Part shown: in pieces, positions 20,715-29,506 of the stretch
Numbering within the stretch: position 1 is the stretch's first letter
Layout: each line of letters begins with the position of its first letter
Source of the DNA: Pseudomonas putida S13.1.2
GTDB taxonomy: Bacteria; Pseudomonadota; Gammaproteobacteria; Pseudomonadales; Pseudomonadaceae
Length of the DNA: 64,000 nt
Assembly: GCF_000498395.2 (NCBI RefSeq)
Contig: NZ_CP010979.1
Span: 2,790,001 to 2,854,000 of the forward strand
Reading direction: 5' to 3'
The notes under the pieces: generated by a model
What the model was told of the DNA's origin: nothing
The model's database searches: none
Seen by the model: the letters and a program-made list of their open reading frames with translations, nothing else
Program-made: the position numbers and the translations under genes

Positions 20715-21905
20715 CTAGCGTGCCCCCGCCACGAAGCCACTTCTGCGCGCCGCCCAGGCCAGCGACCAGGCCACCGCGATCAGTGCCAATACCACCCCGC
20801 CAAAGGCGTTGGTCCCACCCCCCATAAGCAACACGCCCCCCACGATCCCGCCCAGGGCGATAGCGCTGTTCCACACGGTCACCAGCATCGACTGCGCCAC
20901 GTCTCCGCCCTCGCCCGCCGCATCGGCACAGGCGGTCTGCAGCAGGGTCGGTGCGCCACCGTAGGTCAAACCCCACAGGGCGATGCTCAGGTACATCAAC
21001 CATGACGACGCCTGCCCCAAGGCCAGTGTGGCCAAGGCAAAACCGGCAATGCTCAGCAACACCAGCGTGCGCAAATGCCGGTCGACCAGCAACCCCACCA
21101 GGCCGATCCCGGCCAGGGCCGATAGGCCAAACACCATCAGCACCGGGCCAATGTCCGCAGCCATACCGGCCGCTGCCAGCAACGGCACAATGTAGGTGTA
21201 GAGAATGTTGTGGCCAAGGATCCAGCTCAGGATCACCAGCAGCACGACCAACACCCCCGGCGTGCGCAACACCTGCATGGCCGCCGGGCGCTTGCCGGCG
21301 GCATGCCCCGGGTACTCCGGCACCGAGCGCAGCACCCACACCACCAGCAGCAACGCCACCAGGGTGACCACCACAAACGTTGCGCGCCAGCCCAGCCCGG
21401 CGCCCAGCCAGGTGGCAATCGGCAGCCCGAGCGACAAGGCAATCGGCTGCCCGAGCATGGCCAACGCCATGGCCCGGCCCTGCTGTGCCGCCGGCACCAT
21501 ACGCCGGGCATGGCCAGCGATCAGGCCCCAGGCCAGCCCGGCAGCTGCGCCGGTGAAAAAGCGCAGCACCAAGGTCAGGCTGTTGGATGTCGACAACGCA
21601 GTCAGCCCGTTGAACAGCACAAAGCCGATGATCGCCAGCAGCAGAGCGCGCCGGCGATACCAACCCTGGGTCAGGGTCACCAGCGGGATTGCCGTCAGTA
21701 ACGAGCCCAGGGCATAGGCTGTGACCCACTGCCCGGCCATGGCCTGGCTGATGTGCATGCCGTCGGCGATCTGGTCGAGCAAGCCCGCCGGCAGGGTTTC
21801 GCTGAGGATGGCGATAAAGCCAGTCATGGCCAGCGCCAGCAGCCCACTGACGGGCAGGCGCTCGCTGCTGGCGTCCAGCAACGGTGGGGAGGATGTCTGG
21901 GACAT
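20715..21905 (-). CDS. MFS efflux transporter (AraJ/YdhP-like)
   Basis: This is a 396-aa major facilitator with about 12 helices in two halves. Typical features: [20 protein letters not shown] in helix 1, an RRRALL motif between helices 2 and 3, and [12 protein letters not shown] near helix 4 of the DHA1 drug/arabinose exporter group. The open frame extends to 22505 antisense to the LysR gene, but the ATG at 21903-21905 with AAGG 8 bases upstream is the real start. It is divergent from the LysR gene at 22023, which probably controls it. Substrate is unknown. Confidence 0.9.
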   Translation of the reverse strand: MSQTSSPPLLDASSERLPVSGLLALAMTGFIAILSETLPAGLLDQIADGMHISQAMAGQWVTAYALGSLLTAIPLVTLTQGWYRRRALLLAIIGFVLFNGLTALSTSNSLTLVLRFFTGAAAGLAWGLIAGHARRMVPAAQQGRAMALAMLGQPIALSLGLPIATWLGAGLGWRATFVVVTLVALLLVVWVLRSVPEYPGHAAGKRPAAMQVLRTPGVLVVLLVILSWILGHNILYTYIVPLLAAAGMAADIGPVLMVFGLSALAGIGLVGLLVDRHLRTLVLLSIAGFALATLALGQASSWLMYLSIALWGLTYGGAPTLLQTACADAAGEGGDVAQSMLVTVWNSAIALGGIVGGVLLMGGGTNAFGGVVLALIAVAWSLAWAARRSGFVAGAR

Positions 21906-22022
21906 TGCGGTTGCCTTGAGTTGGAAAACAAGGCGGACAGTCTGCAAGCAAGGCCACTGCGGAAAAAGACGGGTACAATGCCGCTCACCCAGGACACCTG
22001 TGTCCGCAATCAGGAATGCAGC

Positions 22023-22919
22023 ATGGACAGCCTCAGCGGCTTCGTGGTGTTCAATCGGGTGGCTGAAACCCGCAGTTTCGTCGCCGCCGGCCAATCGCTG
22101 GGCATCACTGCCTCGGCCGTGGGCAAACGCGTGGCGCGCCTGGAAAGCCGGCTGGGTGTGCGCCTGTTCCACCGCAGCACACGCAGCATTACCCTTACCG
22201 CCGAGGGTGCTCTGTTTCTCGAGCGCAGCCGACGCATCCTGGCCGAAATCGAGGCCACCGAGCACGAGCTGTCCCAGGCCAGCGAAACCCCGCGTGGCCG
22301 CTTGCGCGTCAGCATGCCACAGGTCACAGCGCTGGTGATGCCGGCGCTGGCCGAGTTCATGGCGCTGTACCCGCAGGTGGAGCTGGACCTGGACTTTTCC
22401 GACCGCATGGTGGATATCGTCGGCGAAGGCTTCGATGTGGTGCTGCGCGGCGGGCAGCCAGTGGATTCGCGGCTCAACGCCAAGTTTCTGGGGCACTTCC
22501 AGCACCGCCTGGTGGCCTCACCCGAGTACCTGCGCGAACGCGGCACACCCCTGCACCCGCGCGACCTGGCGGCGCATACCTGCCTGCATTATCGTTTCCC
22601 CAGCAGCGGCAAGCTGGAAACCTGGCCGCTGCGCCAGGAGCACCCCGAGCAAGCCTACGACATCCCCATCTCGATGGTTTGCAACCATGTCGAGACGCGC
22701 GTCTGCTTTGCCTTGAACCACCGTGGCATCACCTGCCTGCCGGACTTCAACGTGCGCCGCGAACTGGGCAATGGCTCACTGGTCAGCGTGCTCGACAACT
22801 TCATGGAGCGGCGTGGCAGTTTCTATCTGCTGTGGCCGTCCGGGCGGCAGATGCCGCCGAAGTTGCGGGTGTTCATCGATTTCATGCTCGAGCGGGTGTT
22901 CAACCGTACAGGTAGTTGA
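22023..22919 (+). CDS. LysR-family regulator (divergent from MFS gene)
   Basis: This is a 298-aa LysR-type transcriptional regulator. The winged helix-turn-helix lies at about 5-63 (FNRVAETRSFVAAGQSLGI through LGVRLFHRSTR), followed by an effector-binding domain (about 90-295, starting RGRLRVSMPQV) of the CrgA/DmlR/AaeR kind. The 117-base gap to the divergent MFS exporter would carry the shared promoter, so autoregulation and control of the exporter are likely. Its last 20 bases overlap the end of the convergent LysR gene at 22900. Confidence 0.92.
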   Translation: MDSLSGFVVFNRVAETRSFVAAGQSLGITASAVGKRVARLESRLGVRLFHRSTRSITLTAEGALFLERSRRILAEIEATEHELSQASETPRGRLRVSMPQVTALVMPALAEFMALYPQVELDLDFSDRMVDIVGEGFDVVLRGGQPVDSRLNAKFLGHFQHRLVASPEYLRERGTPLHPRDLAAHTCLHYRFPSSGKLETWPLRQEHPEQAYDIPISMVCNHVETRVCFALNHRGITCLPDFNVRRELGNGSLVSVLDNFMERRGSFYLLWPSGRQMPPKLRVFIDFMLERVFNRTGS

Positions 22920-23820
22920 TGTCCTTGTAGGCCAGCGGTGGCACCTGGCCAAGCAGGAAGTCGCGCAGCTTGTGCATTTGCCGCGCCTTGGGGCTGGCCT
23001 TGAGCCAGGTCATGTAGTAACCGTCACCAGTGGCCACGGCATGCTTGAACGGCGTTGCCAGGCGCCCGGCCTGCAGGTCGGCACTGGCCAGCACCAGGTC
23101 GACCACCGAAATACCCAGGCCTTGCTGGGCAGCCGAAATGCCCTGGTCGAGCGTATCGAACACTTGCCCCTGGTCGATGCTGATCTCCAGTGCGCCCATC
23201 CGCGCCAGCCAGCGCCGCCAGTCGCGCCGGTCGGGTGACGGGTGCAGGAACTCGCATTGGGCCAGGTCTGCGAGGGCCGGTTGAGCCTGTGGCATGTAGT
23301 CGGGCTGGCACACCGGGATCAGCCATTCATCGAACAGCTTGAAACTCTCGATATCGGCGGGGAAACGCCCGCTGGCCAACAGAATGGCGCAGTCGTAGGG
23401 CTCGGAATAGAAGTCCACGCTGTCGATGTCCATCCACACGCTGGACAGTTGCACGCTGCAGTTGTCATCGGCCTTCTTGAACGCATCCAGCGCCCGCAAC
23501 AGCCAGCGCATGGTGAGCGTAGACGGCGCCTTCAGGCGCAAGCCGTAGCGGTCCTGGCGCAGCAACGCGCAGGCATTTTCGATGATCTTGAAGCCAACCT
23601 TCAGCTCTTGCGACAGCAGGCGCCCGTGCTCGGTCAGGCTCAGTTTCGGGCCACGCCGTTCGAACAGGTCGCAGCCAAACAGGGCTTCCAGGGTTTTGAT
23701 GTGATGGCTGACCGCCCCTTGGGTCAGGGCCAGTTCTTCCGCCGCACGGGTAAAAGAGCCATAGCGAGAGGCCACCTCGAAGGCACGCAGGGCGTGCAAG
23801 GCCTGAATCCGTTCCGACAT
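22900..23820 (-). CDS. LysR-family regulator (GcvA-like)
   Basis: This is a 306-aa regulator of the GcvA/AmpR subgroup: N-terminal LHALRAFEVASRYGSFTRAAEELALTQ-type helix-turn-helix (I list only its start and end in spirit: LHALRAFEVA ... AAEELALTQ), VSHHIKTLE recognition helix, then an effector domain with the group's aspartate-rich strands (VDFYSEPYDCAILLASG). It is divergent from the heme N-oxygenase-LysE-SGNH cluster (160-base gap), so it is the likely regulator of that cluster. The 3' end overlaps the other LysR gene by 20 bases. Confidence 0.92.
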   Translation of the reverse strand: MSERIQALHALRAFEVASRYGSFTRAAEELALTQGAVSHHIKTLEALFGCDLFERRGPKLSLTEHGRLLSQELKVGFKIIENACALLRQDRYGLRLKAPSTLTMRWLLRALDAFKKADDNCSVQLSSVWMDIDSVDFYSEPYDCAILLASGRFPADIESFKLFDEWLIPVCQPDYMPQAQPALADLAQCEFLHPSPDRRDWRRWLARMGALEISIDQGQVFDTLDQGISAAQQGLGISVVDLVLASADLQAGRLATPFKHAVATGDGYYMTWLKASPKARQMHKLRDFLLGQVPPLAYKDINYLYG

Positions 23821-23979
23821 GGCGGCGTCCCGAGCATGAACAAGACTAATAGTAGGTCATAGTTCCACGCGTTTTACAACGTCGGGAGCGTCTCGGAAAA
23901 TGCAGGTAAATAATAAACATAACCAAGATCCTGCCTGCATATGACTGGAACGTTCACTTAATCAACGCCTGGGGAAATC

Positions 23980-24768
23980 ATGTTTACGGGATATGGAAAT
24001 TGCTATCGCCTGGATGCGCTAGAGCTGGCCGTTGAACATGGATGCAATACGCAACACTGGACTTTCAAAACCATAGAACACTTTCGCAGTATCCTCGCCA
24101 ACCCCGACTTCCCTTGCCTGTTCGGCCGCAAGGCGGTGAACGGCGAAACCTGCCACATACTCTTCGCCCGCGCCGAACAACTGGCCGATGACATCGCCCA
24201 GGGCCTGGCCGACTACGTGTGCACGGTCGCCCCGATCACACCCAAACAGCGCATCGGCAGCCCACTGGTGGTGTTTCTCGAAACAGCCCCCGATTACACC
24301 CTGGCCGAACAGCAGGCACTGGCCTGGAAGGTGCTGCGTGGTGTGCATGCACGCGACCCGCACCCATGGCCGCAGGGCATGCCGACCGACCCCGACGACA
24401 ACGGCTGGTCGTTCTGCTATGCCGGCATGCCCTTGTTCATCAACATGAACTTCCCCGGCCACCAGCAGATGAAAAGCCGCAACTTGGGGCATCACATCAC
24501 CTTCGTCATCAATCCACGGGCGAACTTCGACGAAGTGGCCAACGCCAACACCGAGAGTGGCAAACGAATCCGCGAGCGCATACGCGAGCGCGTGCACCAC
24601 TACAACGACGGCGTCATGCCCGACACCCTTGGCTTTTTCGGCGATACCGACAACTACGAATGGAAGCAGTACCAACTGCAGGAGGCAGGTTCGCTCAACC
24701 CGTCACGCTGCCCGTTCCACGCACATGCCGCACACCCGGCGACACCCGACTTACTGATCGAGAACTGA
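23980..24768 (+). CDS. YqcI/YcgG-family putative heme N-oxygenase
   Basis: This is a 262-aa protein of the YqcI/YcgG family. Family landmarks include the N-terminal FPCLFGRKA with a cysteine, the FxxxP-type YVCTVAPITPKQR, a WSFCYAGMPLFINMNFPGH segment with Cys and His, RNLGHHITFVINPR and the C-terminal SRCPFH. Characterised relatives (DcsA, which N-hydroxylates arginine, and the guanitoxin enzyme GntA) are heme-dependent N-oxygenases, so this enzyme probably hydroxylates an amine or guanidine nitrogen on an amino acid. GGGGAA precedes the ATG at 23980. A LysE-type exporter follows after 2 bases. The substrate is not known. Confidence 0.82.
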   Translation: MFTGYGNCYRLDALELAVEHGCNTQHWTFKTIEHFRSILANPDFPCLFGRKAVNGETCHILFARAEQLADDIAQGLADYVCTVAPITPKQRIGSPLVVFLETAPDYTLAEQQALAWKVLRGVHARDPHPWPQGMPTDPDDNGWSFCYAGMPLFINMNFPGHQQMKSRNLGHHITFVINPRANFDEVANANTESGKRIRERIRERVHHYNDGVMPDTLGFFGDTDNYEWKQYQLQEAGSLNPSRCPFHAHAAHPATPDLLIEN

Positions 24769-24770
24769 CC

Positions 24771-25397
24771 GTGAACACCGCACTCACCTTCACCTATGCC
24801 CTCACCGTACTGCTGCTCATCGCCACCCCCGGCCCGGTGGTGGCGCTGATCGTCAACACCGCAGCTGCCTCCGGCTCGCGCAAGGCCATGTTCACCGCCG
24901 TTGGCACCAACTGGGCCTCACTGGTGCTGATCGGCGCCGCAGCCTGGATCATCCTCACCAGCGCCGCCATCGACAAGGCATGGCTCAGCACCATGAGCCT
25001 GCTAGGCTGCCTGTTCATCGGCTACATCGCCGTGGGCACACTGAGGGACGCCCTGCAGGCGCCTGCCCCGCAAGCGCCGAGCGAGGCTCCCAAGGCCGCG
25101 CGTGGCGGGCTGCTGCAAGGCTTCATGGTGGGCATTTCCAACCCCAAGGACATCATTTTCTTCATCGCCTTCTTCCCGCAGTTCATCCAGATCACCGAGT
25201 CGTTCGGCAAAAGCATGGTGGTGCTGTCGCTGCTGTGGGTGGCCATCGATTTCGCCGTGCTCAGCCTGTATATCTTCGCCATCGGCAAGATCGCCTCGCA
25301 GCGCAGCAACCGCGTGATAAGCCTGGCTTCGGGCGTCGCGTTGCTGCTGATCGCCGCTGGCGGCCTGCTGTACAACCTCAACGAACTGGCTGCCTGA
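24771..25397 (+). CDS. LysE/RhtB-family amino-acid exporter
   Basis: This is a 208-aa membrane protein with about six helices. The start is a GTG at 24771, 2 bases after the N-oxygenase stop, with GAGAA upstream; the longer frame from 24219 is an antisense-like extension inside the preceding gene. Family signs: ATPGPVVALIVNTAAASGSRKA near the N-terminus (split here at the usual PGP motif), LGCLFIGYIAVGTLRDAL, and GFMVGISNPKDIIFF in the middle. LysE/RhtB proteins export amino acids or their derivatives. Tight coupling suggests that it exports the product of the preceding enzyme. Confidence 0.9.
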   Translation: MNTALTFTYALTVLLLIATPGPVVALIVNTAAASGSRKAMFTAVGTNWASLVLIGAAAWIILTSAAIDKAWLSTMSLLGCLFIGYIAVGTLRDALQAPAPQAPSEAPKAARGGLLQGFMVGISNPKDIIFFIAFFPQFIQITESFGKSMVVLSLLWVAIDFAVLSLYIFAIGKIASQRSNRVISLASGVALLLIAAGGLLYNLNELAA

Positions 25398-25436
25398 GTT
25401 TGATACGAAGCGCCCGGCGCAACAGAAGGACAGACC

Positions 25437-26519
25437 ATGACAGCGACTGATACGAGCCCGTCTCCTTCACCGTTGCAGCAGGACTACCAGCGCTTTCTGC
25501 TGCTGGGCAGCCGCCGTGCGCCGCATACTGTGCACGTGCATGAAACCGGCTACCGTTCCGGCACCATCAACACCGACGCCCTTGGCCTGCGCTACAGCCA
25601 TTGCGCCGGCAAGCGCTTTTCGGCGGCAGAACGCGGCGGCGCTTCACGCATCAACCTGCTGGTCGGCGGCTCGACCGCCCTGGGTATCGGCGCCAGCTCC
25701 GACGAGCACACGGTGGCTTCGCACCTGTCGGCGCTCACCGGCGAGGTCTGGCTGAGCCTGGCCGGTTGCGGGCTCAATGCCGGCCAGGAACTGCTGATGT
25801 TCCTGACGCACCAGCACCGCCTTGGCCAACTTGGCCATGTGGTGGTGCTCAGCGGCCTCAACAGCTTGGCCCATGAAGCCCTGTGCGAAGTCCTCGCCAG
25901 CCCCAACGACCCACAGCACGCCAAGGCGTACCAGGCCTTTCTCAACAGTTTCAGCGAAGGCATGCAGCCTGCCGCGCCACCCCGTAGGCCGTCACTGTGG
26001 CGGCGCATCGGCCAGGCACTGACCACGCCTGCGGTCGAAGCCCCGGTCGTCTGGCCGCTGTCGCCCCCGGAAAGGCGCCTGGCCCGCGCTGCCGATAGCA
26101 TTGGCCGGACCTTGCGTCAGTGGGACCGTCTGCTGGCAGACAGCCACGCCACCCTCACCTTTATCCTGCAGCCGTTGCTGCCCTGGTGCCGCAACACCCT
26201 GCCCGTTGGTGAGCAGGCCATGCTGGCCGCGCTGGAGCAACAACCCGCGAACTTCGACCGGCTGCTGGACGGCGCATTCGACAGCCAGTTGCACTCGGCC
26301 TTTTTCCGCCGTATCAAAAGCCAGGCCGACCCGGTGCCTTGCTACGACATGAACAGCATGCTCAGCAGCTCGCCAGTGTTCGGCGCCGACCTGTTCATCG
26401 ACCGCCTGCACCTGAACGACCTCGGTAACAACGCCCTGGCCAAGGTGATTACCGCCAAGCTTGGCCTGGCACAGGAAAAACACGCGCAACGCAAGGTCAC
26501 GCCGATCAAGCTCGTCTGA
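25437..26519 (+). CDS. SGNH/GDSL-like hydrolase-fold protein of unknown role
   Basis: This is a 360-aa cytoplasmic-looking protein (no signal peptide). The SGNH nucleophile block reads LLVGGSTALGIGASS (S79), a later SLAGCGLNAGQE and VVLSGLNSLAHE give the Gly and Asn blocks, and DRLHLNDLGNNALA near the C-terminus (D322, H325) completes the catalytic pair. Similar genes sit in amino-acid-derived metabolite clusters in Pseudomonas. It begins 39 bases after the LysE gene with AAGGA 6 bases upstream, so it is the third gene of a putative operon with the N-oxygenase. It may esterify, deacylate or transfer a group; no substrate can be named. Confidence 0.75.
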   Translation: MTATDTSPSPSPLQQDYQRFLLLGSRRAPHTVHVHETGYRSGTINTDALGLRYSHCAGKRFSAAERGGASRINLLVGGSTALGIGASSDEHTVASHLSALTGEVWLSLAGCGLNAGQELLMFLTHQHRLGQLGHVVVLSGLNSLAHEALCEVLASPNDPQHAKAYQAFLNSFSEGMQPAAPPRRPSLWRRIGQALTTPAVEAPVVWPLSPPERRLARAADSIGRTLRQWDRLLADSHATLTFILQPLLPWCRNTLPVGEQAMLAALEQQPANFDRLLDGAFDSQLHSAFFRRIKSQADPVPCYDMNSMLSSSPVFGADLFIDRLHLNDLGNNALAKVITAKLGLAQEKHAQRKVTPIKLV

Positions 26520-26657
26520 CAGTTGCCGCGTGGTCTTTCGGCCACCCCCCTTGGGTGGCTAGAATAGGCCGTCGTTCCGATTTTCCCGAGGCGTACGCTT
26601 GACCGCCATTAACATCGAAGCCGTCCATCCTTGCCTGGCCGCCCCCGGGGCTTGCCT

Positions 26658-27353
26658 GTGAGCCGCATGCGACGCCTGCCCCCGCTGTTGGTCGCCCTGA
26701 TGCCGTTGGCTGCGCACGCGCTGGAAGTGCGTATCGACCCTCACGCCGACCTGCTCTACCGCCAGGCCTTGCCGCTGCTGGAGCAGGCCGATAACCAGGG
26801 TGACGATACCAGTACCCTGCGCACCGCCTTGGGTGGCGACCCCGAGCTCAGCCGCCAGGGCCAGGCCATGGCCCACACGCTGCCGACAGCGGTTGCCCTG
26901 TTGAAAAAGTCGGTAGAGCTGGGCCACCCGGTTGCGCAGTACCGCCTGGCGCTGTACTACATGACTTACCTGCCCGCCGCGCAAATTCCGGATGCCGCCT
27001 GCCCGTTGCTCGAAGCCAGTCTCAGGCAGGGTTTTGCCGCACCCGCGCCAGCGATCGCCACCTGGTGCCGGCCCTACAACGCCAGCAGCGAGTACCGTGC
27101 AGCGCTGGAGGCCATCCCCAGCATGGCCACCGTGTACGCCCCCTACTACCCGCAACCGGCCACCCGCCTGGCCTGCAGCCGCAGCCGGCCAGAAGGCCTG
27201 CAAATGTTGTGGGGGCGCCAGCGCGACTACCAGGCCGAGGTGTACCGCCTGCTCGGCGACCTGGACCCACCGCAGCGCCTGAGCCTGTTGCAGAAAGCCG
27301 TGGACATCAACGGCTGCGCAACCGCGCGACAGCACCTGACCAGCCACCCTTGA
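26658..27353 (+). CDS. Secreted Sel1/TPR-like repeat protein
   Basis: This is a 231-aa protein with a signal peptide (MRRLPPLLVALMPLAAHA, about residues 4-21 from the chosen GTG). The mature part is all-helical with Sel1-like pieces (AVALLKKSVELGHPVAQYRLALYYM, shortened here) and four to five cysteines that suggest disulfides in the periplasm. The GTG at 26658 has GGGG about 8 bases upstream and overlaps a 20-codon upstream ORF (26599-26661) by GTGA; ATG at 26667 is the alternative start. Function is unknown; Sel1 proteins act as scaffolds for partner proteins. Confidence 0.7.
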   Translation: MSRMRRLPPLLVALMPLAAHALEVRIDPHADLLYRQALPLLEQADNQGDDTSTLRTALGGDPELSRQGQAMAHTLPTAVALLKKSVELGHPVAQYRLALYYMTYLPAAQIPDAACPLLEASLRQGFAAPAPAIATWCRPYNASSEYRAALEAIPSMATVYAPYYPQPATRLACSRSRPEGLQMLWGRQRDYQAEVYRLLGDLDPPQRLSLLQKAVDINGCATARQHLTSHP

Positions 27354-27390
27354 CCTTCCCACAGCTTCCGCATAAGCCTGAAGCCTGCGT

Positions 27391-27482
27391 TGTACCTGTG
27401 GGAGCGGGCATGCCCGCGAAGCAGGCTGCGCGGTGTATGGCACGGGCTTCGCCCGTGTTCGCGGGCGCGCCCGCTCCCACAG
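27391..27482. repeat. REP pair, TGTGGGAGCGGGC class
   Basis: CTGTGGGAGCGGGCATGCCC is paired with its complement ending GCCCGCTCCCACAG about 70 bases on, with an inner GGGCTTCGCCC hairpin. It fills most of the gap between the Sel1-like gene and azlC (27354-27615). Apart from it I see nothing else in that gap. Confidence 0.85.
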
Positions 27483-27615
27483 TGATCGCGCAAATTTTCA
27501 TTTACTGAGAAGCCAGTTCCTCACACAAGGAAACGCGTCGATCAGCAAGATCGTTCAAGCCATCCCCTGCCCTGTCTGGCATGCTGATCTGCCTCGTACA
27601 CGCATTGCAGCCATC

Positions 27616-28308
27616 ATGCCCCACATCGCTCGCCAAGCCTTCCTCCACGGCGCCATCGCCATCATGCCGTTGTCCCTGGCCGTCGCCCCCTGGGGCCTGC
27701 TGGCCGGCTCCATGGCCATCGAGGCCAACCTCAGTGCCTGGCAGGGGCAAGGGCTATCGGCCATCGTCTTCGCCGGTGCCGCGCAACTGGTTGCCATTGG
27801 CATGCTAAAGGGCGGCGCCAACCTGGCGTCGATCCTGCTCACCACCCTGCTGCTCACCTCGCAGCACCTGCTGTATGGCCTGTCGATGCGCCCGGTGTTG
27901 TCCAGCCAGCCGCTGCGCTGGCGCCTGGGCCTGGGCTTTTTGCTGACCGACGAGTTCTTCGCCCTGACCAGCCAGTACGACCAGCAGCAGTTCAACCGCT
28001 GGTACGCCTTGGGCGTAGGCCTGACGTTCTACGTCGCCTGGAACCTGTTCACCCTGGCCGGCATCCTGCTGGGCCAGAACATCCCCCACCTCGATCAACT
28101 CGGCCTGGACTTTTCCATCGTCGCCACCTTCGTCGCCCTGATCGCGCCGCTGGTGCGCAACCTGGCTACCGTGGTGTGCGTAGCCGTGTCGCTGTTCTGC
28201 TCGGTGCTGTTCAGCTACTGGCATTGGGAGGCCGCCCTGGTGGCCGCAGGCCTGCTGGGCATGAGCGCCGGGTTCATCTGCCAGAAATTTGCCGGAGCCC
28301 GCGCATGA
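27616..28308 (+). CDS. azlC: AzlC-family branched-chain amino-acid exporter, large subunit
   Basis: This is a 230-aa membrane protein of the AzlC/YgaZ family with about 7 helices. Markers: GAIAIMPLSLAVAPWGLLAG, IVFAGAAQLVAIGMLKGGA, HLLYGLSMRP and FLLTDEFFALT. With AzlD it exports branched-chain amino acids (in E. coli YgaZH, valine and methionine). The ATG at 27616 is chosen because the family motif starts about 13 residues later; its ribosome site is weak. Its stop overlaps azlD (ATGA). Confidence 0.93.
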   Translation: MPHIARQAFLHGAIAIMPLSLAVAPWGLLAGSMAIEANLSAWQGQGLSAIVFAGAAQLVAIGMLKGGANLASILLTTLLLTSQHLLYGLSMRPVLSSQPLRWRLGLGFLLTDEFFALTSQYDQQQFNRWYALGVGLTFYVAWNLFTLAGILLGQNIPHLDQLGLDFSIVATFVALIAPLVRNLATVVCVAVSLFCSVLFSYWHWEAALVAAGLLGMSAGFICQKFAGARA

Positions 28309-28619
28309 CCTGGATCCTGATTTTCGCCATGGGCGCCATTGTGTTCCTCAACCGCTACGCGTTCCTTGAGCCACGCCTGCCCTTGCGCCTGAGCTCCAAT
28401 GCCCGGCAGTTCCTCGGCTTTGCCGTGCCGGGCATGCTCACCGCCATCTGCGGCCCGATCATCTTCATGCCCGACCACCAGCTCAACCTTAGCCTGCTCA
28501 ACCCCTACCTGCTGGGTTCTGTGGTGGCCATCGCCCTGGTGCTGTTGACCCGCAGCGTGTTGCTGAGCATGCTGGTGAGCATGTTGATCTTCTTCCTTCT
28601 GCGCAGCTGGCTGGCATGA
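28305..28619 (+). CDS. azlD: AzlD-family branched-chain amino-acid exporter, small subunit
   Basis: This is a 104-aa membrane protein with four helices that partners AzlC. The AzlD signature NRYAFLEPRLPLRL near the N-terminus and FAVPGMLTAICGPIIFMP in helix 2 are clear. It overlaps azlC by 4 bases upstream and the AraC-type regulator by 4 bases downstream, making a fully coupled three-gene operon. Confidence 0.92.
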   Translation: MTWILIFAMGAIVFLNRYAFLEPRLPLRLSSNARQFLGFAVPGMLTAICGPIIFMPDHQLNLSLLNPYLLGSVVAIALVLLTRSVLLSMLVSMLIFFLLRSWLA

Positions 28620-29461
28620 CCACGCCCCTGCGCGAGCAGACACACCTCTGGCAGGCGCCGGCCCTGGGCGACGTCGAGATGCTGCACGCGCGCTACTTCC
28701 AGCAGCGCTTCGCCCCGCATGTGCACGAAGGCTACGTGTTCACCGTAATCGAATCCGGTGCCCAGCGCTTCTGGCACCGCGGCAGCGAGCACCTGGCACC
28801 GGTCGGCAGCATGGTACTGATCAACCCTGACGAGCTGCACACGGGCGCCACAGCCCACGAAGCGGGGTGGCGCTACCGCGGCTTCTACCCCGAGCACGAG
28901 CGCGTCACCGGCGTGCTCGAAGAACTTGAGCTGGGCCGCCATGGCATGCCCAGCTTCAAGGACAGCGTGATCCACGACCCGGCCCTGGCCATCGCCTTCA
29001 GCCAGCTGCATCAGTTGTCCGAAACCGGCGCCAGCGCCTTGCAGCAACAGACCGCCTGGCGCCAGGCAGTGCTGGCCCTGGTGCAACGCCACGGGCAATG
29101 CGCCGAACCCTCGGCCCCCGGCCACGAGCCCCTGGCCGTGGCCCGCGCCCGCGAACTGCTGGAAAGCCAACTGGCCGACCCACCGTCGCTTGAAACGCTG
29201 GCGGCGGCAGTCAACCTGTCACCCTTCCACTTCGCCCGGGTGTTCCGCCAAGCCGCCGGCCAGCCGCCGCACGCCTGGCTGAAGCAGCGGCGCCTGGCCC
29301 GCGCCCGGGAAATGCTGAAGAGCGGCATGGCCGCTTCAGAGGTGGCGTTCGACCTTGGTTTTGCCGACCAGAGCCATTTGAGTCGGCAGTTCAAGCAGGC
29401 GTATGGGGTTACCCCGGGGGCGTATCGGCAGGCATGCGCTCAATCTGTATTCCCTGCCTGA
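28616..29461 (+). CDS. AraC-family regulator of the azlCD operon
   Basis: This is a 281-aa regulator with an N-terminal cupin-like sensing domain (about 20-150: FAPHVHEGYVFTVIESG, VGSMVLINPDELHTGA) and a C-terminal pair of helix-turn-helix motifs (about 178-275: SLETLAAAVNLSPFHFARVF, then ASEVAFDLGFADQSHLSRQF). It resembles regulators that bind amino acids and control AzlCD-type exporters. It is the last gene of the coupled azlC-azlD-araC chain, so it is probably co-expressed with its target. Confidence 0.92.
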   Translation: MTTPLREQTHLWQAPALGDVEMLHARYFQQRFAPHVHEGYVFTVIESGAQRFWHRGSEHLAPVGSMVLINPDELHTGATAHEAGWRYRGFYPEHERVTGVLEELELGRHGMPSFKDSVIHDPALAIAFSQLHQLSETGASALQQQTAWRQAVLALVQRHGQCAEPSAPGHEPLAVARARELLESQLADPPSLETLAAAVNLSPFHFARVFRQAAGQPPHAWLKQRRLARAREMLKSGMAASEVAFDLGFADQSHLSRQFKQAYGVTPGAYRQACAQSVFPA

Positions 29462-29506
29462 AGCCCGCAACACAAGCCGCCCCATGCGCCAACATCGCGC
29501 GTCGGG

